Below are positions 1 to 8,587 of a stretch of 30,354 bases of DNA, piece by piece. The position numbers were made by a program, and so were the translations under genes. Source of the stretch: a virus; IMG/VR virus record IMGVR_UViG_3300030102_007482, positions 1-30,354 of that record; one strand, given 5' to 3'. The notes below the pieces were generated by a model. That model saw nothing but the letters and a program-made list of their open reading frames with translations. It did no database searches and had not been told where the DNA came from. The first letter of the stretch is position 1. The number at the start of each line of letters is the position of its first letter.

Positions 1-312
1 CAAATCGACTTGTTAATCCAAGAGGTGCATGGTTACATACAAGGTATCGAAGATATTGCTATTGTAGGTCCTATTATTAAGGAACTGATGGATGTGGGTA
101 TTAAAAATGATGACAACCTTGTTAAACTAGCAACTCTATATCAGAGAATAATGTCTAAGCAAACTATTGATGAAAGTGGTGTTAGTTTGTTGTCTGAAGA
201 AGAAAAAGAACAATTAATGGCTTCTCTCGAAGATGTAGCAGAAGATTTGCAAAAGAAGAAAGACGACATTGTTGATATGTCTGAGATAAGACAAAAGTAT
301 GGTGACTCATAA
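1..312 (+). CDS. 5'-truncated hypothetical phage protein
   Basis: The reading frame is open from the first base of the window, so the true start lies upstream; the TTG at position 10 is only the first in-frame start-like codon. The visible 103 codons encode a mostly helical, acidic C-terminal part (IKELMDVG, then a Glu/Lys-rich stretch and a DIVDMSEIRQKYG end). The stop codon overlaps the next start by one base (TAATG), so it is translationally coupled to the spike gene. I do not recognise the family. Its position just before the spike and baseplate genes suggests a tail or baseplate assembly role, but this is inference from context only. Confidence 0.7.
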   Translation, partial: QIDLLIQEVHGYIQGIEDIAIVGPIIKELMDVGIKNDDNLVKLATLYQRIMSKQTIDESGVSLLSEEEKEQLMASLEDVAEDLQKKKDDIVDMSEIRQKYGDS

Positions 313-1589
313 TGCCTTTAGGTAGAATTTTTGATGATTTAGCAACTAAAGCTATAGAGTTTAATTTAGGAATCGTTAACAAAGTATATCTTAACAATTT
401 TGATTCACCTAAACAAACAGAAGAAAAATCTCACTCGTCTCAAATGATAGACTTAAGACCTTTAAAAACCACTCTACCTACAATAAAAAATAAATTAACG
501 GCAAGACCTTTGTTTAGGGGTATAAGTGATTCGATAACCAAAGGTGATATCGTTTTATTTACACAAATAGCAAAAAAAGTTTATTACATTGGTCCTTTAA
601 ATACTTTTAACAATCCAAATCAATCTTATTCTAATTTTTACGATTCTAAATTAGAAAACAGAGGGCTATATCTTAGAAATGAAGTAGACACTAGTACAGG
701 TCGTGGTGTTGAATATGCCGACAAATCAGTAAAAAAATTACAAAAAAGAAAAAGTAATTTAGATTTATATTCTATCTCATATGAAGCATCAAGACACTCT
801 GATGTTCTGCTTGAGGGTAGACACTCGAATGCAATTAGAATTGGTTCAAGAGATATATTTCCACTAATTAATATAAGTAACAATAATAATAATATAGAGG
901 AGTCATTGAGTCAAGGTTCTTTAATATCGATGTTGTCAAATGGTTCTTTGGAAGAAAATTTTACTCTTAATAGTGGATATAGATTATCTACTGATATATT
1001 AGGTGAAAATGATAATCCCTTGTTTAAGTTAAATCTTGGAAATGACGGTGAACAATCGGAGTTTGATTATAATTATGGTGAATTGGAAGATGGTAACGAA
1101 ACAAAATTTAATCAAATAATTATAACATCAGATAAAATAACATTTGATGCTAGGAGTAGAGAGGGTGATTTTACTGTTTCATCAAACAGAAATATAAACT
1201 TTGGTTCTAAACAAAATTTTACTTTAAACAATCAAGGTTATTCAGTTATTAATTCTGGTAATATTTATTTAGGAGAACCAGCAAAAACTCAAAATCAACC
1301 AATGGTGCTGGGAGAAGAATTAAGAAAAATTTTAGAAATAATGACAAAGATATTAAAAAATGCTCACGCTCTAGTACAAGGAGTTCCAGTACCACTAGTA
1401 GACTCTACTGGCTCACCGTTATTTTCAGCAAGTGGTCTTACAGTTGAAGGAGCTGAAATAAGTATAACAGATGTGTTAGCAGAATTAGAAGAAAGAAGAT
1501 CAACTGAGGATGATGAAGGAAACATTACTTATGGTATTGATGGACCTAGTTTTTTAAGTCATCATCATTTCATAGAAGAAAACAGATAG
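312..1589 (+). CDS. Baseplate central spike protein, gp5-like without lysozyme domain
   Basis: The 425-residue protein has the layout of a contractile-tail spike. An OB-fold-like segment lies at about residues 60-100 (ARPLFRG, KGDIVLF, YYIGPL). A GRHSNAIRIGSR motif near residue 170 resembles the G-R-x-x-N-S-I-R-x-G motif of T4 gp5-type hub and spike proteins. A region of short beta repeats follows at about 270-330 (ITFDARSREGDFTVSS, INFGSKQNFTLNN, YSVINSGNIYLG), as expected for the membrane-piercing beta-helix. I see no lysozyme catalytic segment between the OB fold and the helix, unlike T4 gp5. It lies directly upstream of the gp25 and gp6 homologues, as usual for baseplate operons. The family call is from motifs and context, not from a search. 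Confidence 0.65.
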   Translation: MPLGRIFDDLATKAIEFNLGIVNKVYLNNFDSPKQTEEKSHSSQMIDLRPLKTTLPTIKNKLTARPLFRGISDSITKGDIVLFTQIAKKVYYIGPLNTFNNPNQSYSNFYDSKLENRGLYLRNEVDTSTGRGVEYADKSVKKLQKRKSNLDLYSISYEASRHSDVLLEGRHSNAIRIGSRDIFPLINISNNNNNIEESLSQGSLISMLSNGSLEENFTLNSGYRLSTDILGENDNPLFKLNLGNDGEQSEFDYNYGELEDGNETKFNQIIITSDKITFDARSREGDFTVSSNRNINFGSKQNFTLNNQGYSVINSGNIYLGEPAKTQNQPMVLGEELRKILEIMTKILKNAHALVQGVPVPLVDSTGSPLFSASGLTVEGAEISITDVLAELEERRSTEDDEGNITYGIDGPSFLSHHHFIEENR

Positions 1590-1597
1590 GAGTAAAA

Positions 1598-2026
1598 ATG
1601 AAGGTTAATATATTTAAGAAATTAATAAGAGAAGTAGTAAGAGAAGAGTTAGATTATAAATTTAGTCGACTTGAAAAAAAATTAAATGAAGTGTTAGTTA
1701 ATGGTAATACTAATAGTATAGTAGAAGATAGAGCACCACAACTTAACTCATCTTCAACTAAAAAAACAAACACTCAGTCAAAAGTTCCGACTCCGACATT
1801 ACCACAATCAAATCCTGTATTAACAAAAGATAGTATCTTAAATGATATTCTTGCTGAAACAGCAGCATCTGATGATTGGAAAAAAATAAATGAAGAACCA
1901 CAAGCTCAGTCTGTAACAGATAATACACAAAATTTGCCTGAACATTTAACAGAGGCGTTCACAAAAGATTATTCTCAAGTAATGAAAAAAGTAGAAGAAA
2001 AAGCAAGGTTTAAGAATGGGACTTAG
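1598..2026 (+). CDS. Hypothetical protein with amphipathic N-terminal helix
   Basis: The 142-residue protein has a strong ribosome binding site (AGGAG at 1588-1592, five bases before the ATG). Its first ~35 residues form a charged amphipathic helix (FKKLIREVVREELDYKF, then RLEKKLNEVL), followed by a low-complexity Ser/Thr/Pro/Gln linker (about 50-75) and an acidic helical C-terminus. The N-terminal helix looks suited to docking on a partner or forming a coiled coil. It overlaps the next gene by 11 bases and sits inside the baseplate operon, so a small structural or assembly role is likely. I do not recognise the family. Confidence 0.7.
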   Translation: MKVNIFKKLIREVVREELDYKFSRLEKKLNEVLVNGNTNSIVEDRAPQLNSSSTKKTNTQSKVPTPTLPQSNPVLTKDSILNDILAETAASDDWKKINEEPQAQSVTDNTQNLPEHLTEAFTKDYSQVMKKVEEKARFKNGT

Positions 2027-2366
2027 GACAGACATATATGATGCCTTTGAAAAAAACTTAGGAAAAGAATATCTTGATGCTGATGCTAAAGGTAAGAAAA
2101 AAGTTGAAGATTTAGCTGATGATTTGAGAGATGCGATAGTAAAATGGGTTCAAGCTCAAACATTTACTGTTACTGAATTAGAAATGTCACAGACTCTCAC
2201 GAATGTACAAGGTATTCCAAATGCTGGAGGTCCTGTAACAATACCATTAATACCCATAACCACTGCTGTTAGTGATACTGGTCAAAAACCAAGTAATTTA
2301 AAAGCTGGTGGTAGGATAGAGTCAATGAAAAGTAAAGTACAGTTAAAAAAAGTAACGAAATCATAA
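2016..2366 (+). CDS. Hypothetical baseplate-region protein
   Basis: The 116-residue product begins with a helical, charged segment (about residues 1-45, containing ADDLRDAIVKWVQAQ), followed by a Gly/Pro/Thr-rich segment and a basic C-terminus (SKVQLKKVTKS). It overlaps the upstream gene by 11 bases and lies one base before the gp25-like gene, so it is almost certainly co-translated with the baseplate set. No catalytic motif, signal peptide or membrane segment is visible. It may be a small virion component, but the sequence alone does not show this. Confidence 0.7.
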   Translation: MGLRTDIYDAFEKNLGKEYLDADAKGKKKVEDLADDLRDAIVKWVQAQTFTVTELEMSQTLTNVQGIPNAGGPVTIPLIPITTAVSDTGQKPSNLKAGGRIESMKSKVQLKKVTKS

Positions 2367-2367
2367 A

Positions 2368-2895
2368 ATGCCAATATTAGACAGAAGAAAAGATAGGTTT
2401 GTAGAAGATAGAGATACGAGAGTTTCTGTAGGAATTGATTTTCCTTTTGCTAGAGTTCCTAACGGTGATGGATATTTTCAAACTACAAAAACAACTGTAG
2501 ACGCAATAAAAAATAATATAAAACTTCTTTTAAAAACTAATAAAAGTGAAAGAGTTTTTCAACCAAATTTAGGTATGGGTTTGAAAGAAATATTATTTGA
2601 ACCATTAAATGATGATACAATAATTAAAATTGAAAATGAAATTTTAGATACATTTCAAATATGGTTACCTTTTGTTGAACTAAGAGATATTCAAGTAAAT
2701 AGAGTGGATAGTTCCAATCAAGTAAATGTGAAGATAGATTTTAATTTAAAAAGAGCTCCAAATTATATAGAATCGGTTGAAGTAGATTTAACTACAGGTG
2801 GAACAGGAGTAGCAGAAAGTGGTGGTGCTTCGAGTAGCGGTAATGTAAGTGGTGGCACTGGTGGTCAGTCTGGACCTAGCGCAGGTGGTTATTAA
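2368..2895 (+). CDS. 25: Baseplate wedge subunit, gp25/GPW family, with Gly/Ser tail
   Basis: The central ~100 residues match the GPW/gp25 family: a helix (VDAIKNNIKLLLKTNKSERVF), the typical turn PNLGMGLKEILFEPL, and a C-terminal strand region (RDIQVNRV...VNVKIDFNL). Family members form the wedge piece that connects the baseplate to the sheath and nucleates sheath assembly. T4 gp25 has about 132 residues; this one has 175 because of a C-terminal extension of roughly 35 residues that is almost entirely Gly, Ser and Thr, which is unusual for the family and probably disordered. The gp6-like gene follows after 16 bases, the usual order in T4-like and other contractile systems. Confidence 0.88.
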   Translation: MPILDRRKDRFVEDRDTRVSVGIDFPFARVPNGDGYFQTTKTTVDAIKNNIKLLLKTNKSERVFQPNLGMGLKEILFEPLNDDTIIKIENEILDTFQIWLPFVELRDIQVNRVDSSNQVNVKIDFNLKRAPNYIESVEVDLTTGGTGVAESGGASSSGNVSGGTGGQSGPSAGGY

Positions 2896-2911
2896 TACAT
2901 AGGAGATACTA

Positions 2912-4825
2912 ATGGCATACACAGACAAACAAAAATTAATACCGACAAATATTAATTATACTAGTAAAGATTTTAACACGATAAAAGCTGATTTAATTGA
3001 GTATACTAAATCTTATTTTCCTGATACATACAAGGATTTTAATGAAACATCTCCAGGTATGATGTTGATAGAATTATCAAGTTATGTTGGTGATGTCCTT
3101 TCTTATTACATTGATTATAATTACAAAGAAAATATTTTAGCTACTGCCACAGAAAAAAGAAATATTCGTAGACTTGCAGAGTTTCTTGGTTACAAAACTC
3201 CAAACAAAACACCGTCAGTTGTTAGGTTAAAAGTAGAGACAACAATTAATGCTGGTGATAATGGAGAACCCTTATACGGTGAAGCTCCATCATCTATTGA
3301 TAGTGGACTACAAATTGCTTCAAATATTGACTCTGAGATACTTTTTGAAACAACAAGTGAAATAGATTTCACATCAAGTGGCTCTAATGATCCTAAAATA
3401 AGTTCACCGATTCTTGACGAAAATGGAGAGGCCACTTCTTATGTTTTAACTAGGTATGTGAGAGCTATATCTGGTAAAACAAAAACAAAATCTTTTACAG
3501 TAGAAAGTCCAACAAAATTTTTAGAGTTAGACTTAGGAGAAGATGATTTAATTGAAGTCATAGACTGTGTAGATGCCTCAGGTCAAAAATGGTATGAGGT
3601 TGATTACCTAGCACAAGAAAAAGTATTAAAAGAAACACACTACACCAATGATAATACAAGAGATACTTCTTACAGTCAAGGAGAAGCTAGTGATGATGTT
3701 TCATCCATACCAATACCTTATGTTGCTGAATATGTAAAGACAAATAAAAAGTTTACCACTAAGTTTGATGAAGATACTCAAACATATAAATTTCAGTTTG
3801 GTAATGGATTATTTAGATTTAGTAATTCTGGTTCAAATGTAGATCCCGTAGAACAAGCTGGTGTAACTATAAATGGAACTAATCTTTCTGATATACCAGG
3901 TTCTATAGGTCTTACTGTTGGTAATAATTTAAATTTAGGGGAGACTCCATCAAACACTATTTTAACATTTACTTATCGAGGAGGAGGCGGATCTGGAGCC
4001 AATGTTCAGTCGGGTGAACTTACAACTGTTAATAATAGCCCAAGTGGTGTAGAGTTAACAGTAACAAATGATGAACCAAGTATAGGTGGTACTGATGGAC
4101 AAACAGTAGAGGAGATAAGAAATAATGCCAGTGCTTTTTTTGCTTCTCAACTTCGTTGTGTAACTAAAGAAGATTACACGGCAAGAATACAAAGTTTACC
4201 CACTAAATTTGGTAGTATTGCTAAAGCTTATGTTGAAAGATTAGATGGTGGTACACTTTTTGTTTCCACTCTTTCTTACAATCAAGATAAAAAATTAGTG
4301 CAAACTCCACAACTTATATTACAAAATGTAGCCACTTATTTAAATCAATTTAGAATGATTAACGACATCGTTGATTTTGGATTTACGGCAAATGATACTT
4401 TATTTTCTGGTTACTTTATTAATTTTGGAGTTAGATTTATAGTTTCAGCTGATAGACGATTTAATGCAACTCAAGTTAAATTAAATGTTATTGATGTCAT
4501 AAAAGATTTTTTCAAAGTGGAAAAGATGCAATTTAAACAATCAATTAATATGAATGATTTACAATATAACATTTTAAGTTTAGATGGTGTAATAGGAATA
4601 CAAGAACTTAAGTTATTCCAAGATGGAAATGATGAATATGCCACTGGCAGAAAACTTTACTATTATCAAGGTGATGGTGATATTGTCTCTGATGGAAATA
4701 TAGACTATGGATTTCAATATAATTTTGAAAACGCTTTAGAGAATGGAATATATAGACCATCAGTTACTCCTGCTGTATTTGAATTAAGAAATCCTAATAA
4801 CGACATTTATGGGAAAGTGATATAA
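2912..4825 (+). CDS. 6: Baseplate wedge subunit, gp6/gpJ-like
   Basis: This 637-residue protein carries the hallmark N-terminus of gp6/gpJ-type wedge proteins: NYTSKDFNTIKADLIEY, a conserved SPGMMLIELSSYVGDVLSYYIDY segment (about residues 50-72) and the RNIRRLAEFLGYK helix. The middle contains a Gly-rich turn (TYRGGGGSGANVQSGELT) and the segment EDYTARIQSLPTKFGSIAKAYVE, also typical of the family. Such proteins dimerise and join neighbouring wedges into the baseplate ring. The ribosome binding site is AGGAG at 2901-2905, seven bases before the ATG. The stop overlaps the next start by one base. Family assignment is secure; the exact role is inferred from family knowledge. Confidence 0.88.
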   Translation: MAYTDKQKLIPTNINYTSKDFNTIKADLIEYTKSYFPDTYKDFNETSPGMMLIELSSYVGDVLSYYIDYNYKENILATATEKRNIRRLAEFLGYKTPNKTPSVVRLKVETTINAGDNGEPLYGEAPSSIDSGLQIASNIDSEILFETTSEIDFTSSGSNDPKISSPILDENGEATSYVLTRYVRAISGKTKTKSFTVESPTKFLELDLGEDDLIEVIDCVDASGQKWYEVDYLAQEKVLKETHYTNDNTRDTSYSQGEASDDVSSIPIPYVAEYVKTNKKFTTKFDEDTQTYKFQFGNGLFRFSNSGSNVDPVEQAGVTINGTNLSDIPGSIGLTVGNNLNLGETPSNTILTFTYRGGGGSGANVQSGELTTVNNSPSGVELTVTNDEPSIGGTDGQTVEEIRNNASAFFASQLRCVTKEDYTARIQSLPTKFGSIAKAYVERLDGGTLFVSTLSYNQDKKLVQTPQLILQNVATYLNQFRMINDIVDFGFTANDTLFSGYFINFGVRFIVSADRRFNATQVKLNVIDVIKDFFKVEKMQFKQSINMNDLQYNILSLDGVIGIQELKLFQDGNDEYATGRKLYYYQGDGDIVSDGNIDYGFQYNFENALENGIYRPSVTPAVFELRNPNNDIYGKVI

Positions 4826-5919
4826 TGCATAAATATTTTTTTACAACCAAAGACTCCTTTATCAGTAGTGGTTCAAATCAAATTACGGGTGAAGATTTTA
4901 AAGATAAAAATACAGGACAAGATGAAGTTCTTGAATTAAAAAAAGTATTTTTTGATAGAACATTTCATTATCCAACTCGTGTTTTATTACAGTTTGATAC
5001 TGAAGAAATTGAAACTTATATTAGTTCATCTGTTTTACCAAGTGATTATAAACTAAATTTAAGACTTTATGAAACCGAAGGTACAAGTGGTTTAAGTGAA
5101 GAGTACACAATTGCTGCTTATCCTATAAGTGAATCTTGGAGTGAAGGAGTAGGTAAAGAGGCTGATGTTCCTAAAACAACAGATGGTTGTAGTTGGGAAA
5201 ACAGATCGTTTCCACAAGGCGGAGCTGAAGTCACTTGGGAAGATGCTGGTGGAACTTACATATCAGAAGATGAAGTTACACAATCATTTTCATCCGAATC
5301 ACCTGATATAAATATGGATATAACTTCTGTTGCTAAAAAGTGGTTTAGTGGTGAAAACAATAATTATGGTTTATTAATTAGACTTTCTGGTAGTAGAGAA
5401 ATATCGACTGGTAGTTTTGAAGATTTAAAATTTTTCTCAAGACAAACTAATACGATATACTCACCAAAAATAGAATTAAAATGGGATGACCATCTACCAG
5501 CAACTGGTTCAAATACAGGCAGTTTAACTGAACTAGATGTTAGTGGCAATAGTGAAAATTATCTTTATCCAATACATTTTAGAGAAGCGTATAAAGAAAA
5601 AGAAACTGTTAAGTTTAGGTTTGGCGCTAGAAAGAGATACATACAGAAAAGTTTTTCTACATCAGTTCAAACTGTAAGTGGTAGCTTCATACCACATGGA
5701 AAAGGTGCTTACTCTATCATTGATATGGCAACGAATGAGTCTGTTGTTCCATTTAGTGCTTACACAACAATGAGTTGTGATACAACTTCTAACTATTTTA
5801 AACAAGACCTAAATGCTTTTGAACCTAACCGTGCTTATAAGATACTAATAAAGGTCAATCATAATGATGGTCAGGAGATAATATACGACAACGATTTTGA
5901 ATTTATATTGAGGACTTAA
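4825..5919 (+). CDS. Structural protein with DNRLRE-like domain
   Basis: The 364-residue protein is rich in beta strands and aromatic residues. Residues about 160-215 (MDITSVAKKWFSGENNNYGLLIRL, then FFSRQTNTIYSPKIELKW) resemble the C-terminal signature of DNRLRE-type beta-sandwich domains found in extracellular and phage-tail proteins. The preceding region (FDRTFHYPTRVLLQFD, YTIAAYPISESWSEG) fits the start of the same fold. A second beta-rich domain follows (about 250-364). It begins with an ATG overlapping the gp6-like stop, so it belongs to the baseplate transcript. I infer a peripheral baseplate or fibre-attachment role. Confidence 0.65.
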   Translation: MHKYFFTTKDSFISSGSNQITGEDFKDKNTGQDEVLELKKVFFDRTFHYPTRVLLQFDTEEIETYISSSVLPSDYKLNLRLYETEGTSGLSEEYTIAAYPISESWSEGVGKEADVPKTTDGCSWENRSFPQGGAEVTWEDAGGTYISEDEVTQSFSSESPDINMDITSVAKKWFSGENNNYGLLIRLSGSREISTGSFEDLKFFSRQTNTIYSPKIELKWDDHLPATGSNTGSLTELDVSGNSENYLYPIHFREAYKEKETVKFRFGARKRYIQKSFSTSVQTVSGSFIPHGKGAYSIIDMATNESVVPFSAYTTMSCDTTSNYFKQDLNAFEPNRAYKILIKVNHNDGQEIIYDNDFEFILRT

Positions 5920-5920
5920 T

Positions 5921-7309
5921 ATGTCTTATCATGATAGACAGCAAATAACAACTCCTCAGCAAACTGATAGACCTTTAGATCCTATTGATCCACAACAGAC
6001 TACGACTACACAGACAACTGGTCAACAAACTACGACTACACAAAGAACTGGTCAACAAACTACAAGTGGTCAACAAACCACGACTACACAAAGAACTAGT
6101 CAACAAACAACCACTCAACAAACTTCTAGACAGACTACAACCACTCAACAAAGTGAAACAGAAAGCACAGCTAGTGAACAATTGATGACTACTGAACAGC
6201 AAGATACAGACACCATATTAACTGGTAGAGTTGAAATGACAAGTAGTGATAATAGGGTATGGAGAGTTATTGAGTTTAATAGAAGTGAATTATTAACAGA
6301 GGTTGAAGAGGGTATGGCAGTTACATTGTCTGATGGACGAGGTTTTTTTGTAGATAAAATTTTACAACAAGTTGATTTGTCTAGAGGTTTAGTAACTTTA
6401 GATATAGGAGTTTCTGGTGCCAATTTTGGTGACATACTTAATTTTGAACTAGATGTATTTCAAACAATTGAAAAAGTAAAAGAAGAAGAGGTAGAAGACG
6501 AATTAGAAGATGAAGAAGTAGAAGACGAAGAAGAGGTAGAAGAAGAAGAGGTAAAAGAAGAGGTACTGATAAATCCAATAGTTGAAGTTGGATTGGTTGC
6601 TAATGAAGAGGACAATTGGTATTTTGCTGATCCTAGGTCGGATTATCTTTTACCAAATTTACTTAATCCATATGTAGGTTTATATCATTTACATGAAGAT
6701 GGTACTGCAATGATTAATGAGGGTGTGTTGGGTGTAGTTCATGAGCTAAAGCCAGAAGAAATAATAATTCAAAGTTTAATTTCTCAAACTACTATGGTTC
6801 AAGATGAAAGTGCTAATGTTGTTGAAGAAGTTAGTTATGAAACTATACAAGCAGTTAGGGAAATAGTTAGTGATGTTATTTACAAGAAGTGGTTTGAGAA
6901 TAATACTCTAAGTGATGAACAAATTTTATCAATGCAAACTACAATAAGAGATGGAAAAAAACAAACAGGTCGTAATGAAAACGAACCACTTGTATTTTAT
7001 AAAAAAGACCGAAATACTTTAGAAAATAGAGAAGATTTACAAGGTGAAAATTTTGAACAAATTTGTCAGAATATACATGAAAATTCTATTACTGATATTG
7101 AATCTAAATTCAATCTGGTATTACCAGATGAAATTGATTATTCTAATCCATTCGACTCTCCATTAGAACCTGGAGAATATTTTAAACTACAACAATATGT
7201 AATTAGATATAATAATGATGGTCTTATAATTGATGTTGTTATTGCTGAAGAGGCAATATTATACTATGATGAAGCTCTTATTCAAACACAAGAGTCAGGA
7301 GGTTCTTAA
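5921..7309 (+). CDS. Structural protein with Gln/Thr repeat N-terminus and acidic coiled segment
   Basis: The 462-residue protein has three distinct parts. Residues ~20-75 are Gln/Thr repeats of the type QQTTTTQRTG, encoded by an imperfect 30-base tandem repeat. A compact beta region follows (~100-180, with VEEGMAVTLSDGRGFFVDKILQQ). Next comes a ~30-residue stretch of nearly pure Glu/Asp/Val (~185-215). The C-terminal ~240 residues appear globular. The gene lies one base after its upstream neighbour and overlaps the next start by one base. Low-complexity Gln/Thr linkers are common in flexible surface proteins; a tail-appendage role is inferred. I do not recognise a named family. Confidence 0.65.
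   Translation: MSYHDRQQITTPQQTDRPLDPIDPQQTTTTQTTGQQTTTTQRTGQQTTSGQQTTTTQRTSQQTTTQQTSRQTTTTQQSETESTASEQLMTTEQQDTDTILTGRVEMTSSDNRVWRVIEFNRSELLTEVEEGMAVTLSDGRGFFVDKILQQVDLSRGLVTLDIGVSGANFGDILNFELDVFQTIEKVKEEEVEDELEDEEVEDEEEVEEEEVKEEVLINPIVEVGLVANEEDNWYFADPRSDYLLPNLLNPYVGLYHLHEDGTAMINEGVLGVVHELKPEEIIIQSLISQTTMVQDESANVVEEVSYETIQAVREIVSDVIYKKWFENNTLSDEQILSMQTTIRDGKKQTGRNENEPLVFYKKDRNTLENREDLQGENFEQICQNIHENSITDIESKFNLVLPDEIDYSNPFDSPLEPGEYFKLQQYVIRYNNDGLIIDVVIAEEAILYYDEALIQTQESGGS
6020..6097 (+). repeat. Imperfect 30-base tandem repeat encoding Gln/Thr-rich decapeptides
   Basis: A 30-base unit at 6020-6049 recurs with one change at 6068-6097, with a shortened copy (6050-6067) in between and more diverged copies on either side. 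It encodes (G/S)QQTTTTQRT. Unit gain or loss would keep the frame. Confidence 0.75.
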
Positions 7310-8580
7310 TGTCTGCTGTAGTAAGAGATAGATTTTTCATAAATATTTTAAATCTTAGTCAATTGACGAAACCAAAAACAGGTGTAAAAATAAATCCTGA
7401 AAAAGCTCGTGAGGTATTAGATACTCGTGTATTTGAATTACTACCAAACCAAACAACTCGTCAGGATGAGATAAATGATTTCTTTAGTGACTTCAATGAT
7501 TTAATAGGACCAAAACCTATTTTTGTTGACAATGATGGAAATGATATAGTTGAATCAGCTCAAAACTATGACCAAGATGAACAGTCTCGTATTAGTGCTT
7601 CCCCATCCCTTACTAATGCTTATATAACTAGATTAGATTCTCAGGCAGAACAAGACACTAACAATCAAGGAAAAACTCTTGAGTCAATGAGAAATAAATT
7701 AAATACATATCTTGCTGATGTTGATAATGTTATCGAAACTTTGATTGACCAACGACCTGACTATGAAAATGTATCTGATGGATTTCTTAAAATAAGAAAA
7801 CCAAATCAAGCTATAATATTAAGAAATGAAAATGATGGGTTGTTAGAGTTTCAAAAACAAGTTACGATAGATGGTGTTACAGGACCTTCTTACTTGGTTG
7901 AAGGTTTTACGATAACTATGTGGGTAAGGTTTGTTGGAAAAACACAAGGTGGAACACTTTTTAATTTTGGTAATCCTTTAGATGAAAATGGGGAGGGATT
8001 TAGATTAGAAACAAGAACTAATGTTGATAATGCTAATAATTACAAAAGATGGATTAGATTAACAGTCAGAGAGGGTGATGGGACTTTACGAGACAATCAT
8101 TGGGGTGTAGAAAATAGAGCTAGAAGAACTGTTAATCAAAGTAGTCCTATTGATTTTTATACTAATGATGTAATACATCAACTTTATCCAAACATACCAA
8201 CCGATGATTTAAATGAATGGTATTTTATCTGTGCTACTTATAATCCAAATATCAATGAGTTAAATGTTGATAATGATAGTCCACTGCGAAAGAGTAAAGA
8301 ATATTGGTTAAATCACATAGATTTAAATTATGTAAGTGCTACTAATCCAAGTCAAGAGATTATTGATGAGGCTTCTTTGGTATCAAATAGTGGACTTGGT
8401 GCTAAGTGTAAAGTAGAAATTATTAGTAAATCAGAACTTTTAAGGGCACGAGGTTACAAGATAGGTGATTTAAGTGTCACTACTACAGAGGAAGATGAAA
8501 CAACAACCACCACTTCACCAGATTTACCAGATCCTGAGTTAGAAGAAACGGGTGGGGAAGTATCAACAACACCATCATAA
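7309..8580 (+). CDS. Structural protein with LamG/concanavalin-like domain
   Basis: The 423-residue protein has a helical N-terminal region, then a jelly-roll-like segment at about residues 195-315: GFTITMWVRFVGKTQGGTLFNFG, GFRLETRTN and EWYFICATYNPN are the usual strands of LamG/concanavalin-type lectin domains, which often bind glycans or proteins. The C-terminus ends in a Thr/Glu/Pro-rich tail. It is translationally coupled to the upstream gene (TAATG). A role in host-surface contact from the baseplate periphery is plausible but inferred from the fold. Confidence 0.65.
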   Translation: MSAVVRDRFFINILNLSQLTKPKTGVKINPEKAREVLDTRVFELLPNQTTRQDEINDFFSDFNDLIGPKPIFVDNDGNDIVESAQNYDQDEQSRISASPSLTNAYITRLDSQAEQDTNNQGKTLESMRNKLNTYLADVDNVIETLIDQRPDYENVSDGFLKIRKPNQAIILRNENDGLLEFQKQVTIDGVTGPSYLVEGFTITMWVRFVGKTQGGTLFNFGNPLDENGEGFRLETRTNVDNANNYKRWIRLTVREGDGTLRDNHWGVENRARRTVNQSSPIDFYTNDVIHQLYPNIPTDDLNEWYFICATYNPNINELNVDNDSPLRKSKEYWLNHIDLNYVSATNPSQEIIDEASLVSNSGLGAKCKVEIISKSELLRARGYKIGDLSVTTTEEDETTTTTSPDLPDPELEETGGEVSTTPS

Positions 8581-8587
8581 ATGAACT

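Noticed and set aside
312-1589. Lysozyme domain in the spike protein
   Set aside because: No catalytic Glu/Asp/Thr segment of a T4-lysozyme type between the OB-fold-like part and the beta repeats.
1598-1650. N-terminal helix of the 1598 protein as another capsid-targeting tag
   Set aside because: The sequence (MKVNIFKKLIREVVREEL) differs from the MIKLxxLLxE tags in spacing and in its long charged helix, and the gene is in the baseplate operon.
6020-6160. Repeats considered as a CRISPR-like array
   Set aside because: Units are contiguous, have no unique spacers and lie in frame inside a coding sequence.
5985-6185. A second + strand open frame and an opposite-strand frame over the Gln/Thr repeats
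   Set aside because: Both arise because the repeat unit is a multiple of three without stops in several frames; neither has a start signal.
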